Part shown: positions 37,238 through 47,999 of the stretch, in pieces
Layout: every line of letters starts with the position of its first letter
How positions within the stretch are numbered: position 1 is the stretch's first letter
DNA from: Lates calcarifer
Lineage: Eukaryota; Chordata; Actinopteri; Centropomidae
DNA: 64,000 bases
Direction of reading: 5' to 3'
NCBI RefSeq assembly: GCF_001640805.2
Contig: NC_066845.1
Coordinates: 18,850,307 to 18,914,306 of the forward strand
The notes under the pieces: generated by a model
Databases searched by the model: none
The model's input: only the letters and a program-made list of their open reading frames with translations
What the model was told of the DNA's origin: nothing
Translations under genes and position numbers: made by a program

Positions 37238-38441
37238 TTGGCTAAGACTCATGAAGAGGCTGATACAAGCTCAAGGCTAAGCAATGATCACACTGAGGAC
37301 ATGTGCTACTTTACCTTAGATGGAGTGGAAAATGGCATACATAACAGTATATACAGTTTTTCCAAGTAGTAATTTTTTTTCGATCAATATATTCAAACAT
37401 GACCACATCCAAACTGTAGCTGAATTTGTTTGATGATAAGTCCCCCATGATGTGTATTCATCATTAACCTGAAGAAATTGGGGTCAGAAATAGAGAAAAT
37501 GACTGCACCTTTCTGAATCCACTTAAGCAAATTTAGTGCTCCATGGTGCTGGGTGTGAGAGAGGTTAGATCTCAACACTGTGACTCCAGTATCAGAGAAT
37601 GAGCCCATAGGCAGCGGCAGAAAGTCTAATGATAAGTTGTCAAGGTGCTGCTGCAAAATTACCTTTCACTGCTCAGAGGTCTGCTTCAAAATTATGTACA
37701 TCAGAAAAAATATTCAAGCAGAGATGAATTTTATTGACTTGTTTGACCTATGGCAAGCTGGCCTCAGTGTAGCAGTTAGAAAGTTAATGAGACTTAAAGG
37801 CCCTGTGAGAAGCTTTTCTCACAAGCTATTTTTGTTGTTGTTGTTGTTAGAATATCATCATCATTGAAAGCATCATCATAATGTGTTAATTATGTTTGAC
37901 AAACCCAAACCCACGGATTGCGGTAATGTGCTGTATAAGGTTGCCATAAAAAAAGAGATTAGTAAAAAATAACATCACCATTCCACTTCCTCTGTTCAGG
38001 GTCATGGGGGACTGCCTCAGCATTAGGTGAGAGACAGGCCTCTGTTAGTGTATTTTCAGGTAGGAAATGCAAACCTTAAAGATTCAGGGTGTTTAGTGAG
38101 AAACTCCATATTATGGAACCTTTAACATAAAGGTCAAACAAACATGTTTGTGCTAAGAATAACTTGATATTTTATGTTTTAGTGGCTGAATGATCTCTTA
38201 CGCAGTCTTAAAGAAAACATTTATTTCTTTATTCTTAATGATGGTGGTTTGGAGGGGACAACAAAATCTGTTGACTTGTTTTTAAAACAGTTGTGTCACA
38301 ATGTGTGTATTTTTATGCACACAAAATAAAAATATGAGAGACTAAACAAAACCTTTTAATGTGACGGAAGAACCAATCGAGTTCCCATCTCTTCTTCTAG
38401 TCATTTTATATAATCTTTATCTTTCTCAGTTGCCATGGAAG

Positions 38442-38443
<2 letters not shown>

Positions 38444-38474
<31 letters not shown>
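38444..38474. repeat. (GT)15 microsatellite
   Basis: Fifteen uninterrupted GT units. Confidence 0.95.
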
Positions 38475-38478
<4 letters not shown>

Positions 38479-39739
38479 TCAATTGCCAGCTTTGTCGTGT
38501 TTATATCTCAGAGTGAGGCATAAACAGAGCAGCATGTCTGAAAAGAACCAGTTGTTCTGCAGGAGATGACAACCCATTGAGCACATGTTCTGGAGCTGTC
38601 AATCCAAAGAATGACAGCACTGATGTTTGGCACTGCAGTATCCATGCAGGGAAGAATTAGCATAATACAGTGTTATGGGAGACAAATGACACTGTGGGTG
38701 GAACAATGAGCCATGAGCAGCCTGGGTGTTTGTTAAATAAACAAAGTAACAATGAACTCTGTGTCAACCGATGTGTCAACACCACAATCAGCAGGGCTAT
38801 GACAGGGGGAGGTCTCCATGGGGCGCAGCACTTTGATTGTAACCTCAAGTTCTTCTGCATCTGCATGACTCCTGACTATTCACACCAAATACTGCAAACA
38901 TTAGAAAATATAAATCAAAATGAATCTTATTCCCAGGTGTGATAGAACTTTGAAATCATTTCACTCAAACCCAAGACACTAAAGTTTTATAGTCACAGTG
39001 TTTAGATCAGAGGGTTAATATAAAACAACACATTAAACATTTAGGACCAAGAATGTATTCCCAGCAGGTAGAATGGCCCAGTAGTCTGAGCAAAAGCATT
39101 TCTGAATAATTAAAACCAAATAAAAGTATGTAGTGCTGAACTTTTTCTTTACAAGCTTTACATTCATCAACATTTCTCCACAACACATCCAAAGACACTA
39201 AACGCTCTCTCTCTCACAGGGGAACTACAGACAATATTGTAATTAATCAGATGTGATGGGCCAGTTTAGACTACGCGGAGGAAACTTTAGCTGATAGATT
39301 TTATAGAACAAAGAACTCTGGATTTGGATGGTTGGACAGTTGGATTTTGTGAAACCAACTTTGTGTTGTAGCAAAAGAATGATGTTGATAGCAAATGGTG
39401 CAAAATGTTGGCCCCTTCTGCTGCACTACTGAATCTACAAAGAGCTGAGCAAACAAGCCATGGCTATAAATGTCAAATATGTGACTGTCAAAAACATTGA
39501 TCTTGTCTTATTTATAACTAAGAGGGAGAAAATATTTCTTTTGTAACACAGTTAAGTTTATTTACTGGGAGAGGCCAACAAGTTAAGCCAACCACAACTG
39601 ACTCTTTAGCTTAACCTAACTACACCTAACTGTAAATTCAACTTTTGGCAAATGGTTGCTTTATGAATCAATCGAAATTTTCAATTATTCTCAAGTCATG
39701 TTTCTGGCCATCTGGCAAATTTAAGTCCAGTATCCACTT

Positions 39740-40115
39740 TCCTTTTAGCTCTGTTTTGGTCTCCACGAATTCCTTGGAAAAATATCTCTTTTTAGCTGCT
39801 TAACAGTCTGTTTCAGTCTGCCACAAACTCTGTCAGTCTACCATTTGGTGTTGAGCATACAGTGGGAGTTTGCTGCCTGTTTTATCTGGAAAAGAGTTTG
39901 ACGAGATCAGTGACAGTGAACCAAAACAATAAAGCTGTGGGTTCTAAAACCAAGACAATAAGGTGAAAACTGTTAAAACACTACAGAGTTCTGGGGAACT
40001 GCTGAATCAGGTGATAAGTCTCCATGGGTAATTCTCTGTGGCTATAACTTTCACATTACACATAGTAATTTCATCCACTGTTAATATAAAATAATAGTTA
40101 TTGCACCTTTAAAGG
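39740..40115 (-). mobile_element. fish interspersed repeat copy (second family)
   Basis: Minus-orientation relative of the copy at 27.9 kb: TTTTGGTCTCCACGAATTCC, AAATATCTCTTTTTAGCTGC, CACAAACTCTGTCAGTCTAC, GCTGAATCAGGTGATAAGTC and TTATTGCACCTTTAAAGG occur in the family's order. Non-coding. Confidence 0.55.
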
Positions 40116-40482
40116 TATTCAAAACTTGTGTCATTCTTTCCCTTTTTCGCTATCATTACACAATGATAGAAGCAGAGAAATGCAGTAAGATCTTTTATGT
40201 AATCTTTGACAGTGTCAATCAACAGCCAGGTGTCTGTCAAGTATCTTTGAAAAATTACCTGCTAATATACCATATGTCATAAATAGAAATTATGGACTAT
40301 TTTGGCTCATCATGGTTCTGCCCACATTTGGATTCAGTGGAAATATTTTACAGCTGTGAGTGTGGGATCAAAAGACGTCCTCCTTTCCTTCCCAGAGAGC
40401 AGAAGGCGTGACAGGTTCTGACTGCATTTTTCAAAGAGACCACCCTGCTGCGAGGCTCTTATCACTCCTGCCTCAGACGTCT

Positions 40483-40497
40483 GTCGCCATCTACTGT
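40483..40497 (-). promoter_or_regulatory. CTCF-like motif (left of a divergent pair)
   Basis: Minus-strand ACAGTAGATGGCGAC matches 13 of 15 positions of CCASYAGRKGGCRSY, with a CpG in the 3' part. It forms a divergent pair with the motif at 40517. Confidence 0.45.
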
Positions 40498-40516
40498 AAG
40501 TGCTGGTAACAGCGTC

Positions 40517-40531
40517 TCAGCAGGGGGCCAT
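40517..40531 (+). promoter_or_regulatory. CTCF-like motif (right of a divergent pair)
   Basis: Plus-strand TCAGCAGGGGGCCAT matches 12 of 15 consensus positions, including the CAGCAGGGGGC heart. It points away from its partner, the arrangement typical of topological domain borders. The 200 bp around both motifs are GC-richer than their flanks. Confidence 0.4.
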
Positions 40532-41090
40532 GGGCTTTGGGAATTGGCTCTCAGTATGAGCACCCCTCTGAGAATACTAATGTCAGGAACACTGTGCAAG
40601 GCGCACATCCTGAAGTCATTGCAAGAGGGTGACTCTTTCAGCCTTTCTAACTTTAGAGTACCTTTTATATCAAGTGTCATGCAATATATTTACTAGATAA
40701 GTGAAATTGCAGATTATTCAGTTCAACAAGTGTTACCAAATAACTTTTTGACAGTACGTATATTGATTTCATATTCAGCCTCATGATTTAATTTAAAATA
40801 TATAACTTTTCCCTTTTCTTGACATTGAGATGGTGCATTTCTAAATCAGAAGACTGGGACTGCCCTGGAAATTTCCCCAGACTGTTGAGTCAATGTTGAG
40901 CACAGTTGTTGTCAGGGAATCTGTCTGTGATTAAAACAAATGTTAAATAAAGCCAGTAACATTCGGTTTGGGCAATGAAACACAATTCCTGCATCTTTTA
41001 TTCTCTGTTCAGTCCCACAGGCTGCATCTGGACATGCTGCAGGGTCAGCGTCCTTTCATCTTCTGGCTGCATTTGACTTGCTCTCCACAG

Positions 41091-41213
41091 GATGGCGTTG
41101 CCGTGCTGCAGCAGAGCCCGGCTGAACAACCAGCTGGTAGCCCCGCAGTCACTCAGCAGTTCGCCCAATTGAATCAGTGGGGCCACATCAGCACTCAGGA
41201 AGCAGCTACCTAA
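41091..41213 (+). other. possible terminal exon or conserved element
   Basis: After a good acceptor (TTGACTTGCTCTCCACAG) comes a GC-rich segment encoding 40 residues beginning DGVAVLQQSPAEQPAGSPAV, then a TAA stop. The residue content is protein-like, but the minus strand is also open across the block (40998-41321), and no family is recognised. It may equally be a conserved non-coding element with E-box and GGCGAAC cores. Confidence 0.2.
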
Positions 41214-41879
41214 ACTGCCTGGCTGATAGTCATCTCTTGCTCGCCTCCAGACCCCCTCTCCTCCAAACACACACACACACACATATATATTCACATTAAC
41301 AAACAGCTCTGCCTGTGCCAACTCTCATTATTCTCTGTTTAAACTCACTTCAATAAGTGGCTGTGCTGTTTTTTCCTTTCTCTATGTGCTGAGCTTGAAG
41401 ATTTGTATTTGGTTGATCAGAGTGTCCAGGATTGTGATGTATATACTTTATGTAGCTTTTCATATGACTCCTGATGCATGAGCACACACTCCTGAGGCTA
41501 CCACACAAGGTCTGAGATATGAAGCATAAAGGAACCAGACACATCGACACACACTCATCTCTTTCTCTGTCCACACCACATGCCCCAAGCAGTTAGAAGA
41601 AGATGTGCTGATACAAGGAGGAGGTGGAGCAACTGGGTTGGCCGACAACAAAGTTACCCTCTGTCTTATTGCTGCAGCACATGCACACCAATGATTCTTG
41701 TTATCCATGGTGCTCTGTTTGTTGTTGTGAGAGTGAGAGAGTGAAAGAGGGAGAGAGGGAGGGGGGGGAGGTGGATGTTTGTATTTTGCATTTGAATTAT
41801 ACCCCAGATTATGCATCTTTATGCACAGTACGCTGGTGAATTTGTAATGTGAAATAACAACGTGCCCCCTTTTCATTTG

Positions 41880-42305
41880 ATCAATTTTCTGGTCTGTGAG
41901 AGCTGCTGCTTCCAGGGCCAGCTTATAAACTTTCGAATGGGGAGGGACCAGACTGGTGCACAATTTTAAAGAAGGGGGGCACTTTTGTAAAAAAGACTCA
42001 AGTCCTGGCTCTTGGCAGTAATAAACTGTATATGAATAACAGTTACATTATTCATTCACTCTAATAGATGAAAGCCAAATAAACATTGGTATTCTAGTAT
42101 GAATTAATATCAACACAGATTATGAGACAATGGGCCCCTGGACACAGACAAAAAGCCCCGCACTCCTACACATGAGCAAGACACCCAGACAGAAAGAGAC
42201 ACAAAACAACTACAAGCATGCAAAATAAGCACAAAGACACACAAATGACAGCAAAGAGAAACAAATGACCAGAGAGAAACACAAATTAACCATTTATTTG
42301 ATTGA
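41880..42305 (+). mobile_element. fish interspersed repeat with degenerate tandem part
   Basis: Landmarks GCCAGCTTATAAACTTTCGA, ACAATGGGCCCCTGGACACA and AAAAGCCCCGCACTCCTACA lead into a decayed tandem array (about 42185-42290) of units like AAAGAGACACAAAACAACTAC, roughly 21 bp long. From memory this pairing recurs in perciform genomes. The 68-codon minus frame is its translation shadow. Confidence 0.45.
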
Positions 42306-42719
42306 CTTTCCAACAAGAAATTGTAATTACTTTAAACAGAGGTTCTGAGCCTATACTGCGTGGTTCCACTCAGTAATCTGTCCATGACACTAACAAACAA
42401 TCTATCACTTCTTACTCTGGTGGTGCGAATGGAGGGCGTGGTTTGTGGTTCTAGGGTGGGTACATGCCACCCCTGGCCACCCCTCTGGCACTGCCCCTGC
42501 TCATATCAAGCACTCCAGCTGAGGTCTACCATCAAGCAGCTGCACAGCCACGTGTTCACATACTGTAACACACACACATGAAAACACACCGATCTGTAGA
42601 AATGCACACCAACATAATCTCATTGTCAATGCCAACACCCTTTGATGCTCACCCTCCCCTCAACATGAGAGAAGCTGGGAATTCATTTAAACAAACGCTA
42701 GGCCTTTGAAACTCAATGC

Positions 42720-42741
42720 CACCCCCCACCCCCCACCCCCA
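42720..42741. repeat. C-rich low-complexity tract
   Basis: Three runs of five or six C separated by A, giving a G-rich minus strand capable of quadruplex formation. Confidence 0.9.
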
Positions 42742-42943
42742 TCTCCAGAAATGTAATTCAAGCAAGGACATAGCTGCAGGACATTTTGACGGCACTGGGC
42801 TTCGAGACCCTTCTGCCGTGTGTCGCTATGTACAGTGGCTTTTATATATGAGAAAGACTTGATAAATGACAGAGAGGTACAATCTAATTTAGGACAAATG
42901 CATCACATCTTTTGTGTGAACACACAATGTTTATGAGGCAATG

Positions 42944-42957
42944 TGATTGATGATTAG
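42944..42957 (+). promoter_or_regulatory. PBX/HOX-like composite motif
   Basis: TGATTGATGATTAG contains TGATTGAT, the standard PBX-HOX composite site, followed by a TGATTA core. It sits in a repeat-free block (42.93-43.10 kb) with CCGCGG nearby. A motif match only. Confidence 0.35.
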
Positions 42958-43359
42958 ATCCGGGCAGAAGTGACAGTGGAATAACATTATTCACCTTAGC
43001 TTTGTCCTCCTCAGGCACCGCGGCTGGTAGAGTTATCTTTGCTACCATTAGTCAAGTATGAAATTGTGCCGATTCTTTAAATGAAAACAATCTCAACTCA
43101 AGAGAATGTAGATGAGAAATGGGAAACTGGGGAAGGGTTGGCTGGAAAGAATATTCTCTGGCCTAGTTAAGGTGTGATTTTCTTCTTTCCATTAGTTTGT
43201 ACCTCAAGTCAAATAAAACTAGTGCAGGGGATTTCTGCTGAAAATATGAAAAGACCATGACTGTGCATGGAGGGTAGATATGGATGAGCACAAATTCACC
43301 CAAAGTGGATGTGAGGGGTGGAGGAAAAAGAGGGAAGGGAGCCTTTTTCTGTGTATCAG

Positions 43360-43445
43360 GCCTAACTCTAATTATGGCTTCGTTAATTAGGGTATCTCAA
43401 CGCCGACTCGCTTGGAAGGATGCCACTTAGCTCAGCTTTTTCTTT
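43360..43445. promoter_or_regulatory. candidate element with paired homeodomain sites
   Basis: CTCTAATTATGG and CGTTAATTAGGG supply two TAATTA cores within 20 bp, followed by a CpG-containing run (CAACGCCGACTCGCTTGGAA). This is a typical texture for a vertebrate developmental enhancer; no conservation test was possible. Confidence 0.35.
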
Positions 43446-43469
43446 TCCCCATGTCCCTTTCCCAAATCA

Positions 43470-43540
43470 TGGCTGAGCTCCTTCCCTCTTCCCCCCTTCC
43501 CCCTTTGCTTCCCCCCCTTCCTCACTCCTCCTCCCATCCC
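43470..43540. repeat. polypyrimidine (C/T) tract
   Basis: A stretch of almost only C and T, including TTCCCTCTTCCCCCCTTCCC, on the plus strand. Confidence 0.85.
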
Positions 43541-44063
43541 ATTCCTGTCCATATGTCTTGACAGCTCATAAGGCAAAGCAGCATATCAAAGCAGACTGTG
43601 CCATCGTAGCCCTTAACCAAGCATCTTTAGCTTCAAATTGCTTCCTGAGGAGAGGGAGAAATAAGATAAGAAGGCGAAAAGAGAGAGAGGAGGAGGAGGT
43701 TGAAATGGGGCCATACTGAGCAGTTCTCTCTGTGAGATGGAAAGGAGTGAACTGAGAGTAAAAGTTGCAATGTATAAAGTTGTCCTTATTTCTCTGGGGT
43801 GTCGGTTAAAGCCTCTGAGAGCTAAAGTGAGAGACGTCAGCACTGCTCCCCCTCCCAACCACCCAGAGAAATTAAGTCCCATCTCAGTGACGAGATCAGG
43901 GACTAGACACATGTCACAGTGCTGCAAATTGAAGTCCTCAGTCTGTATTTACTGGAGCAGAGCCCTTGGCACACATGCGGAGTTCTGCGCACACTCCCCA
44001 GCAACCAAGAACACCATGATTCCCAGCTCTGAACCCCCCCCCCAAACTAACAAATTCAAATTC

Positions 44064-44222
44064 TTGTCGCGGCTGCTATTCAAGCTCAGCGGCACTGCAA
44101 GATGCTGCATAAATTAAGTCGCTGGAGGGAGCGAGGACAGGGAACGAGCACCGTCTGCCTCTGCCGGATCGTATTAACTCCCGGGGCCTTGTTGGCGGAG
44201 AAGAAACCCCTGTCGAGACCTG
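44064..44222. promoter_or_regulatory. CpG-rich patch
   Basis: I count 12 CpG dinucleotides in about 160 bp, in surroundings where they are rare. It includes TGTCGCGGCTG, GGGAGCGAGG and TTGGCGGAGAAG. Such islands often mark promoters or unmethylated enhancers. A 126-codon plus frame (43737-44117) ends inside it but shows no recognisable protein features, and no clear start site is visible. Confidence 0.35.
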
Positions 44223-44782
44223 GGGCCACACCTTCCACTCTGTGGGTCTTCATTAAGGTCTGCTGACTGTCTCCACTCCCCAGCAGTACCTCCAGACTTT
44301 GTTTACCACCTGTGTCAGCACGCTACATCCATAACTAGGCAGAGCCAGCTAAAATGAGGCATTGGAGAAATGCAGACGTGTGTCAGTTGTTCTTTTTTGT
44401 GTGTCTGTGCATTTGCATTTGTGTTGTTTTCTGTGTGCTTCATTATATTTTGCACCAGACTGAGTGAAGGAGGCAAAGGTTGGGTAAGGGGAGGATGGAA
44501 GAGTGTTGTTTGGCTTGCCCCCCTCCAATGTCAAAGCTGGCTTCAGTATTTGCGGCACTGACCCCTCTCTTTCACCTTTCGACTCATCCCACTGCTTTGC
44601 AGAGACAAACACTCTGAGGCAGAGATTGTCTCTATTTGTTGGCCCCCTGCAACCTGTTATTTTCTCCAGTGGCTAGTTCGCATACTGTGGAGGAGCGAAT
44701 AAAAAAAATAAAAAAACAGTGGTTGTGGTCCTGATCATGGTACAAAGTACTGGCTGTGGTATGGAATGGAGGTGGAGAGTTT

Positions 44783-44800
44783 GGGGGGGGGGGGGGGGGG
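44783..44800. repeat. poly(G) tract, 18 G
   Basis: Eighteen uninterrupted G residues after GGAGAGTTT. Confidence 0.95.
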
Positions 44801-45929
44801 TAGAGCTGACAGGATGTGTGCTATTTCAGACACAGTGCTTTTAGGCCAACTGTGCACTCATTGTTCTATCACTGCCAGTAATGACTTCACTGTGGCTTCC
44901 TGTCACATGATGATGACTCTACTGATCCCATAAGTAATGCAGCAAGGCTGAACTCCCTATTCTCTTTTCTTGCCTCAAAGGTTTCAAGATACATCCTTAA
45001 CCTATTACCAAATGCACAACTGAGTTGTAGCACACTCTAATTAAATAAGGTAAGGGATTTGATGCCGTTTTTGCAGTTAGAAAAAATTAGATTCAGACTA
45101 TGGGGGGTCTACTGATATATTTTATAAGGACTGGCAAGCATTCATCAACCATGTCAAGAATTCCAGGATGGATAACACACTCTGGGTGTGATTTCTGCCT
45201 GAATGTGTTGTGACTTAGACAGTAACCTTGAACCACAACCTCCCCAGCTGGAGGTCTTTTCTCTCCTTCATTTCCTGTCATATCTCTGCACCATCTAATA
45301 AATATGAGGCATTAAATGTTCCTAAACAAATTTTGTTTAACTGTGAGTGTTACTGAGAAAAACACAAAAACTATGGACCAGCAGTACAGTATATCCTCAG
45401 CTGTAGGACATTTTTGCATTCTTGTACTCTTATAAGTGAATTTGATCTTCATAATGAAGCATTACAACAGTATACACGCATGCTGACACACACATGAATA
45501 AAACCAGCCCTTGTCTTGTCTAGTGTCTCACAATGCCCGGCAGCAGACTGCATCTTCGTTCTAAATCGGAGGATCATATCAAATCTTGTCATTAGGCTTT
45601 GTTACCAGGACAACAGCACTGCTACAGCATAATCTATGCCAAAGCCTGTCAGGACAGCAGCACTGGTAGCAACAGAAAGAGTATACCTATAGATGAAAAT
45701 AAAATAAACATGGGGCCAGAATTCATGACAGAAGCCTTCTCCTGCAGATGACCTGCTGGTTAATAGGGACCCAGATCCAATACTATTGACAATAGTGGAG
45801 TGTGATGAGCCTATCAAGTAGAGAGCACTTCTGTATTCTCTCTGTGGCCAGACATACATACTTGTTTTTTTATCCCTAATATTATGTGAGAAAGCCAAGG
45901 CTGTGAGTTCACAGCTCAGATAAAGACCT

Positions 45930-46200
45930 GAATAATTGGCACGTGGTTACATAATGTGATGCGTATGAGTCCATACAGCAGAGTTGTATAATTCATTGCA
46001 CTGGTGGAATATGTAAAAGCACTGCTCCAATCCCCTTTAGGTCTAATTAAAAGACTATCAGCCTTTTTACAATGAAAACTCCAGGGGATACAGTGTAATC
46101 ACGTATTAATAGAATGATTACTAAAGAAATAAAGCTCCTTGTGCAGATAAGAGCTGCTGAATTTATTGCACAAAGCCACCAATAAAATGTTATTCCTATG
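45930..46200. promoter_or_regulatory. candidate conserved non-coding element
   Basis: Repeat-free block with GGCACGTGGTT (palindromic E box), TCTAATTAAAAG and ATTAATAGAATGATTAC cores. No frame is open. The enhancer role is inference from motif texture only. Confidence 0.25.
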
Positions 46201-46282
46201 ATCTTAGCTCAGTTCTAAATTTGTGAACATGAACAAGCCGTACCCAACAAAAGAGTCATGAGGTTGTGGACTGGGGGGGGGG

Positions 46283-46331
46283 GTGAACATGTTTGGAGAT
46301 GGTGAACATGTTTGCCATGTTCACCATCTCC
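46283..46331. repeat. perfect 16-bp hairpin with overlapping direct repeat
   Basis: GGAGATGGTGAACATG (46295-46310), loop TTTGC, then CATGTTCACCATCTCC (46316-46331): the arms are fully complementary. The left arm also overlaps a direct repeat GGTGAACATGTTTG. It sits at the left end of an interspersed-repeat relic, next to a G10 run. Confidence 0.9.
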
Positions 46332-46395
46332 GTTTAAACTGATAGCATGCTAACATGCTCATCAGCACTAAGTTCAGTTTAGTTCAGGTCGCATG
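46300..46395 (+). mobile_element. left part of a split interspersed repeat
   Basis: CACCATCTCCGTTTAAACTG and AGCATGCTAACATGCTCATC are landmarks of the family seen at 9.2 and 15.5 kb. Its expected continuation appears at 47.73 kb, on the far side of the Tc1 relic. Confidence 0.5.
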
Positions 46396-46676
46396 CTGAA
46401 CGTAATACTTTTATTGGCTAATCACTATCTCCATTTGCAATGTGTTTCACAATCATTGGTTCGTTCAACGTGGACATTATTACCTTATCACTGCTGATTA
46501 CGCTCATGTCAACACCATTTGCTGCTGCAGCACCCTCCACTTTCTCTCTCTCTGTTTTGTTTTTGTTTACCTAAGTTTTGAGTTAATTTGTTTTTATTAC
46601 GGGGACATTAGCTGTCTCACCAGTATCCTTGTTGCTGCTTGGATTCTTTGAGAGCTCCCTCAAAAAGCAGACTGTA

Positions 46677-47696
46677 TACAGTTGTAAGCAAATGTTTGGA
46701 CATGGTCATATTCCATGAAGTGAACAGAAGTAAATAAAACCCTTGCAGCAAACAGACATTAAAAATGAGCATTTCTTCAAATGTTAATTCACTCTTCATT
46801 TTTACCTTTTTAATGGCTTAATAAAAAACAGAAAGAAATGACACAATTGTGGCATGTGCAAAAGCTTGGGCACTCAACTAAGTCAGTATTTAGTGACCCC
46901 CACACTTTTTGTTGAAGGTAAGAGTCTTTCTGTTCTTGATTTAGGAATTTTCAGCCACTCTACTTCTTTGCAGATCACTTCAAGTTCTGATATATTTTTA
47001 GGCTGTCTTGCGCGCACAGCAAGTGTAAGTTATACTCTCAGATTTTCATTGATGTTCAGATCAGGGTACTGTCAGGGCTGTTCCAAAAGCTGCAGCTTGT
47101 GGGTTCTTGAATCAGTTCATGGTGAATTTTGAGGTCTACTTTGGATTGTTGTCCTGTTGAAGAAGCCAGCCTCTTTTCACTTTTAGTTTCTTGACACTTT
47201 GCTGAAACCATTCTTCTATCTGTGCAATGTTTCCTGTGCCACTAGCTTCCACACAACCCAAAAGAATTTTCACCTCCATGCTTAACAGTTGGAAGGTGTG
47301 CCTTTTATCAAAGTCAGTTTTTTTTTCCTTCAAAAACACACTTTCAATAGTGTGACTTCACCTGTCCACAGCACTTGTCTCTAAAACCATTTTAGCTCAT
47401 CCAGATGCTGCTTTGCATACTTGAGATGTCAACATCTCTCTGGAATAATCATCAGCTGATAATTCTTAATGACAATACTTGACCTGCCTAACAAGTCCTA
47501 AACAGTAAATTAAGGCCTAACGAGTTAATGAATATTTTACAAGTAGAAGAGTGTGAAAATGTTTCCACACACCACAATTTCTGTTTGATTTTTTAGTGTC
47601 TGGTTGCTGCAGGGATTGTATTTACTTCTTTTCACTTGAAAAATCAACAAAATGTGCAGTTTGCTTTGTGGTACTTTACGTACAACTGCAACTGTA
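46677..47696 (-). mobile_element. Tc1/mariner transposon relic A
   Basis: A 1.02-kb element starting TACAGTTGTAAGC and ending in CAACTGTA, so both ends carry TACAGTTG-type termini and TA flanks as Tc1 elements do. Longer terminal inverted repeats pair: left GTGAACAGAAGTAAATAAAA (46720) and right, reverse-complemented, GTGAAAAGAAGTAAATACAA, followed by CCCTGCAGCAACCAGACA. The centre holds minus-strand transposase remnants. The element is shorter than a full Tc1 (about 1.3-1.6 kb), so an internal segment coding the DNA-binding domain is missing. Not mobile. Confidence 0.85.
46880..47400 (-). pseudogene. Tc1-family transposase pseudogene A
   Basis: Minus-strand remnants of the DDE transposase that cuts and pastes Tc1 elements. 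The best stretch (47136-47339) reads ...ASGTGNIAQIEEW... and then QQDNNPK, equivalent to the canonical QQDN(D)PKHT block containing the second catalytic aspartate. It is followed after a stop by decayed text equivalent to the SPDLNPIEN block near 47041-47086. Stops and frameshifts break the frame and the N-terminal DNA-binding domain is not recognisable. It is a dead copy inside relic A. Confidence 0.85.
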
Positions 47697-47734
47697 ACAT
47701 TTACTGTAAATGGACCATTTTTTAAAGCAAGTGT

Positions 47735-47925
47735 TGTTTGATCTTAAATTTTGACCTGATGATAGTAGTTTAGGAAAAGTCAAGGGATCATCAGCATTTT
47801 TACAATTCAACCTGAGGGGGACATGAATGTGTAAACTACAACTGTGAACCTGAAGTTGGCACTAGATGATGAGTCAGACGATCACCAAAGTCATTAGGAT
47901 TCATCCCCTGGGGATGTTGCACTGT
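47735..47925 (+). mobile_element. right part of a split interspersed repeat
   Basis: AAATTTTGACCTGATGATAG, AAAAGTCAAGGGATCATCAG, CAACCTGAGGGGGACATGAA and ATCACCAAAGTCATTAGGAT follow the family's expected order. Together with 46300-46395 this suggests an older copy interrupted by later insertions including Tc1 relic A. Confidence 0.55.
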
Positions 47926-47999
47926 GCTTTGCTGACATTTAATCAAATTTAGGATCAAGGTCATTCAGGGTCACACTTCAGTAGTTAGTTCAAGTTGAA

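Noticed and set aside
43737..44117. 126-codon plus-strand frame next to the CpG patch
   Set aside because: No recognisable domain, a minus frame of 104 codons is also open over part of it, and there is no supporting splice or promoter structure. The CpG patch itself is kept as the feature.
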